A stretch of DNA of 42,768 nt, from positions 1 through 42,768 of the forward strand of contig NZ_QKZI01000011.1 in the NCBI RefSeq assembly GCF_003254155.1. Reading direction: 5' to 3'. Shown piece by piece: positions 40,911 to 42,768 of this stretch (its first letter is position 1; each line of letters begins with the position of its first letter). This stretch comes from Psychrobacillus insolitus (GTDB lineage: Bacteria; Bacillota; Bacilli; Bacillales_A; Planococcaceae). The position numbers and the translations under genes are program-made. The notes under the pieces were generated by a model. The model saw only the letters and a program-made list of their open reading frames with translations, was not told where the DNA came from and made no database searches.

Positions 40911-41102
40911 ATGAAAAATCAGATTAAAAAGTTAAGAAAATCAGCTAAATTATCCCAAGAAGAACTGGCTAAAATTTGTAAAGTATCCAGACAAACGATA
41001 AATGCAATTGAAAATGATAAATATGACCCTACTCTACAGTTAGCTTTTAATATAGCCTCTGTATTGGACACCACAGTAGATGAGCTGTTTATCGATAAAT
41101 GA
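40911..41102 (+). CDS. XRE/Cro-type HTH regulator (YozG-like, 63 aa)
   Basis: A single helix-turn-helix domain: KLRKSAKLSQEELAKICKVS, RQTINAIENDKYDPTLQLAF, VLDTTVDELFI. The length is that of minimal Cro-like proteins found beside small membrane protein genes in Bacilli. It follows the membrane gene with no gap and probably represses the unit through the palindrome at 40519-40584. Confidence 0.9.
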   Translation: MKNQIKKLRKSAKLSQEELAKICKVSRQTINAIENDKYDPTLQLAFNIASVLDTTVDELFIDK

Positions 41103-41110
41103 AAAAAACA

Positions 41111-41187
41111 ACAATCGGGTGCTTTACTTCAAGAGGGAGTAAAGCCTTTTTCTTCTTCAACTAAAGGTGCAGTTTAGTTCAATAAAA
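41111..41187 (+). repeat. Palindromic repeat copies
   Basis: AATCGGGTGCTTTACTTC and AGGGAGTAAAGCCTTTTTC (inner stem with T5), then TTCAACTAAAGGTGCAG and TTTAGTTCAATAA. Confidence 0.8.
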
Positions 41188-41270
41188 CTGTTACTATTTA
41201 TGAAAATAAACGTCTATTGTAATAAGAGTAATAAGAGAAAAGAAAAAATAAGTGAGGAGGATCTAAAGTT

Positions 41271-41549
41271 TTGGATAAGAGAAAAGTAGGAAACATTTTA
41301 GGTATTACATCAATATTACCTGTGATAATAAGTATCATTGTTTTCTATGTACGAAGAGGACCAAACACTGATATTTATTTTATTATCAACATTTTTGGCA
41401 TATTATCAATTATTGGTATTTTATTTGCTATGTTCTCTTGGAAAATGTCTAGACAACTTATTCTTTTAATTGTCGGCTTAATAGGAAATGTATTTGTTTT
41501 GGCTGTAGCTTTTCTATTATTATTAGCAATGGGAATTAGCGAACCATAA
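41271..41549 (+). CDS. Small membrane protein (92 aa, three helices)
   Basis: MDKRKVGNILGITSILPVII, then hydrophobic segments at about 8-27, 35-53 and 62-88. The start is TTG at 41271 with GAGGAGG 10 nt upstream. No family recognised. The next repeat begins 2-6 nt after the stop. Confidence 0.65.
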   Translation: MDKRKVGNILGITSILPVIISIIVFYVRRGPNTDIYFIINIFGILSIIGILFAMFSWKMSRQLILLIVGLIGNVFVLAVAFLLLLAMGISEP

Positions 41550-41606
41550 ATCTTATTCAACTAACGGGTGCTTTACTTCAAGAAGGAGTAAAGCAGGTTA
41601 GTTGAA
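41549..41606 (+). repeat. Archetype copy of the palindromic repeat
   Basis: The cleanest copy. Outer arms TTCAACTAAC (41555-41564) and GTTAGTTGAA (41596-41605) pair perfectly. Inner arms TGCTTTACTTC (41568-41578) and GGAGTAAAGCA (41584-41594) pair with one G-U around a 5-nt loop. The two stems are separated by an asymmetric bulge of GGG on the left against one G on the right. The fold, with outer boxes AACTAAC/GTTAGTT, resembles the shape of integron attC sites. Confidence 0.88.
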
Positions 41607-41720
41607 CATGAAATCAATTGATTATGAGGTTTGGTTTCTGTCAATAAATACAGGTATTTGAATCTTTTTCCAATTAAAAACGTATATATTATAAATTCAT
41701 TAAGTAGGAGGGATTATATT

Positions 41721-41840
41721 ATGAATGATAATAGTGAAAAATGGAGTATTAAGGAAATAAAAACACGTTATTATGTTTTTGCAGGGTCGGTAATAGGTGC
41801 GATTTTAGGATTAGTTGCATATGTAAAAGACTGGTTATAA
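41721..41840 (+). CDS. Tiny membrane protein (39 aa)
   Basis: MNDNSEKWSIKEIKTRYYVF, then AGSVIGAILGLVAYVKDWL: a charged start and one membrane segment (about 19-35). The ATG at 41721 follows TAGGAGGG by 8 nt; the longer frame from 41631 lacks a site. No family recognised. Confidence 0.6.
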   Translation: MNDNSEKWSIKEIKTRYYVFAGSVIGAILGLVAYVKDWL

Positions 41841-41872
41841 TTCTAGGTGTTGTTCGAAAGATTAATTTACAA

Positions 41873-41962
41873 TCTACTTAAACTAACGGGTGCTTTAGCG
41901 GTACAAGGCTGTTATGGAAAGCCTTATTCTTATTCAACTAAAACGCAGGTTAATGGAAGAGT
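41873..41962 (+). repeat. Palindromic repeat copy, long form
   Basis: CTTAAACTAACGGGTGC, TTTAGCGGTACAAGGCTG, TTATGGAAAGCC, CTTATTCAACTAAAACGC, AGGTTAATGGAAGAG. It parallels 39456-39536, and is followed by the same TTGTTTAACTT-type sequence seen at 39397 and 40428. Confidence 0.8.
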
Positions 41963-42044
41963 ATTGTTTAACTTATATTTAATAATTGGACCAGATTGTT
42001 GTATTAACAAATGATAAAAATAAACGAGAAAAGGATGATTATTT

Positions 42045-42275
42045 ATGTTATGGATTGCAACACAAGATGATAAAAGTTTGATAAATGCAAAAGAAATTAC
42101 AGTAGATGGAAAGAAAATAGAAGGAGTAATTGGTAGTGCTACTATGGATCACTGGAGTAAAATTTTAGGTAAGTACGAATCAAATGAAAGAGCATTAGAA
42201 ATTCTTGATGAAATATTTACGAAAATTGAAGAAAGCAATGGTTTTTCTGTTACATATACTATGCCTAAAAAGTAA
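42045..42275 (+). CDS. Small soluble protein (76 aa)
   Basis: MLWIATQDDKSLINAKEITV, then VIGSATMDHWSKILGKYESN and ALEILDEIFTKIEESNG. It is a cytoplasmic alpha-beta protein with no membrane segment. Similar short MLWIATQ-type proteins occur on Bacillota mobile elements; no function is known to me. The upstream site is weak (AAAGGATG, 9-10 nt). Confidence 0.7.
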   Translation: MLWIATQDDKSLINAKEITVDGKKIEGVIGSATMDHWSKILGKYESNERALEILDEIFTKIEESNGFSVTYTMPKK

Positions 42276-42321
42276 GTACCAACCTTTACAATAATCGGTT
42301 GCGAATGTGGTGTAAATGTCG

Positions 42322-42380
42322 CTTTCTTCTTAAAGTAACGTGTGCTTTACTTCAAGAAGAAGTGCTTTTTTTATTAAAGT
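42322..42380 (+). repeat. Palindromic repeat copy
   Basis: TTCTTCTTAAAGTAACGTG, then TGCTTTACTTCAAGAAGAAG, then TGCTTTTTTTATTAAAG; the outer arms are degraded. Confidence 0.65.
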
Positions 42381-42436
42381 AGGAACAAAAGAAATAAATG
42401 AAAAAGATTATATTATTAATGTAGGGAGACGATTTT

Positions 42437-42643
42437 TTGGTTAATATATTGGAAAACTTATTTCAAGTATCGGCAATAATACTACTCCTATGTTCATTCT
42501 ATTATTTTAAACATTTTAAGAAAATTAAGAGGGAAAGAAAGTTATCTTTACCTGAACTTTCAATTTATGTCATAACTCAAATTGCAATTTATCTTTGTGC
42601 AGGTAGTTATCTACTTCTGTTTTTGGATAGGAATTTTGGATAA
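42437..42643 (+). CDS. Small membrane protein (68 aa)
   Basis: Two hydrophobic segments (about 8-23 and 44-63) separated by the basic KHFKKIKRERKLS. The start is TTG 42437 with AGGGAGA 9 nt upstream. No family recognised. A repeat begins 2 nt after its stop. Confidence 0.58.
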   Translation: MVNILENLFQVSAIILLLCSFYYFKHFKKIKRERKLSLPELSIYVITQIAIYLCAGSYLLLFLDRNFG

Positions 42644-42644
42644 A

Positions 42645-42672
42645 AATTATTAAACTAACGGGTGCTTTAGTT
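42645..42672 (+). repeat. Palindromic repeat copy at the window end
   Basis: ATTATTAAACTAACGGGTGC, then TTTAGTTAG. After it the sequence changes character (AACGTTCCTGGCTC; the motif AACGTTCCTG is also next to the degenerate copy near 29341). The array may continue past the window. Confidence 0.6.
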
Positions 42673-42768
42673 AGTGCGAAACGTTCCTGGCTCAAATGAA
42701 ATGTGGTCACACAATTTCGGTAAAGGTCAGGCAGTTTCATGTTTCTAGAAATTGAAGGGTTATATCGA

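Noticed and set aside
34174-42768. Integron integrase (IntI) or other recombinase gene that would explain the cassette-like array
   Set aside because: No frame in the array shows a tyrosine or serine recombinase; the only recombinase pieces (2434-2610, 28995-29106) are dead resolvase fragments far away. The integron reading stays a hypothesis.
1-42768. tRNA or rRNA genes
   Set aside because: No cloverleaf-like sequence with a TTCRANY T-loop and CCA end, and no rRNA core motif, was noticed on either strand; this was a reading by eye, not a model search.

Overview
The window is low-GC, Gram-positive chromosomal DNA, most likely from an endospore-forming Bacillaceae/Planococcaceae relative (Bacillus, Psychrobacillus, Lysinibacillus-like). 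The evidence is a GerA-type germinant receptor operon, NasDE-like nitrite reductase behind a consensus TnrA/GlnR box, quinone-sensing HxlR regulators and strong AGGAGG ribosome binding sites. It is mostly an accessory region: intact modules are separated by gene fragments, IS, recombinase and group II intron remnants.

Layout. 1-2.6 kb: group II intron remnant, DUF3231 protein, EamA transporter, serine recombinase fragment. 2.6-4.3 kb: broken parA plus a ribbon-helix-helix partner, with a decayed tandem copy of the partner. 4.4-9.6 kb: decayed type I-C CRISPR-Cas locus. cas3 is broken and truncated, and cas4-cas1-cas2 is reduced to a fused stub with a one-spacer array. cas5c, cas8c and cas7c are nevertheless full length. 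9.6-10.4 kb: remnants of a flavin reductase/mhqO/mhqD quinone-detoxification operon. 10.4-14.6 kb: complete germinant receptor operon (A, C, small D-like, B), followed by a decayed coiled-coil gene and a second gerC fragment. 16-22.9 kb: assimilatory nitrite reductase (nirB, nirD), FNT nitrite channel, and siroheme synthesis in four genes (hemD-like, SUMT, sirB, sirC). The siroheme genes supply the cofactor of NirB. 22.9-23.6 kb: internally deleted IS3-family element. 24.3-28.9 kb: defence-like island with a BsuBI/PstI-family restriction-modification pair and an uncharacterised two-gene unit containing a Clp-like AAA+ ATPase. 28.9-29.9 kb: IS, recombinase, ndh and intron debris. 29.9-32.5 kb: a more GC-rich segment (HxlR, pirin, CynX-type MFS) that looks imported. 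32.8-33.9 kb: a second HxlR regulator divergent from an FMN reductase.

34-42.8 kb is the most unusual part: about fourteen small gene units, all on the + strand, mostly encoding tiny membrane proteins of unknown function. They are separated by about twenty copies of a palindromic repeat. Its arms are TTCAACTAAC and GTTAGTTGAA, with an inner GCTTTACTTC hairpin and an asymmetric bulge. Every copy has the same orientation as the genes. Several supply the stop codon of the gene before them, and one gene-plus-repeat unit occurs twice about 5 kb apart with similarity that starts and stops in the repeats. This resembles an integron cassette array with attC-like sites, although no integrase is visible and Bacillota are not known for integrons. 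Two units are self-contained regulatory modules (YwnB/YwnA-like and membrane protein/XRE), each with a near-perfect operator palindrome.
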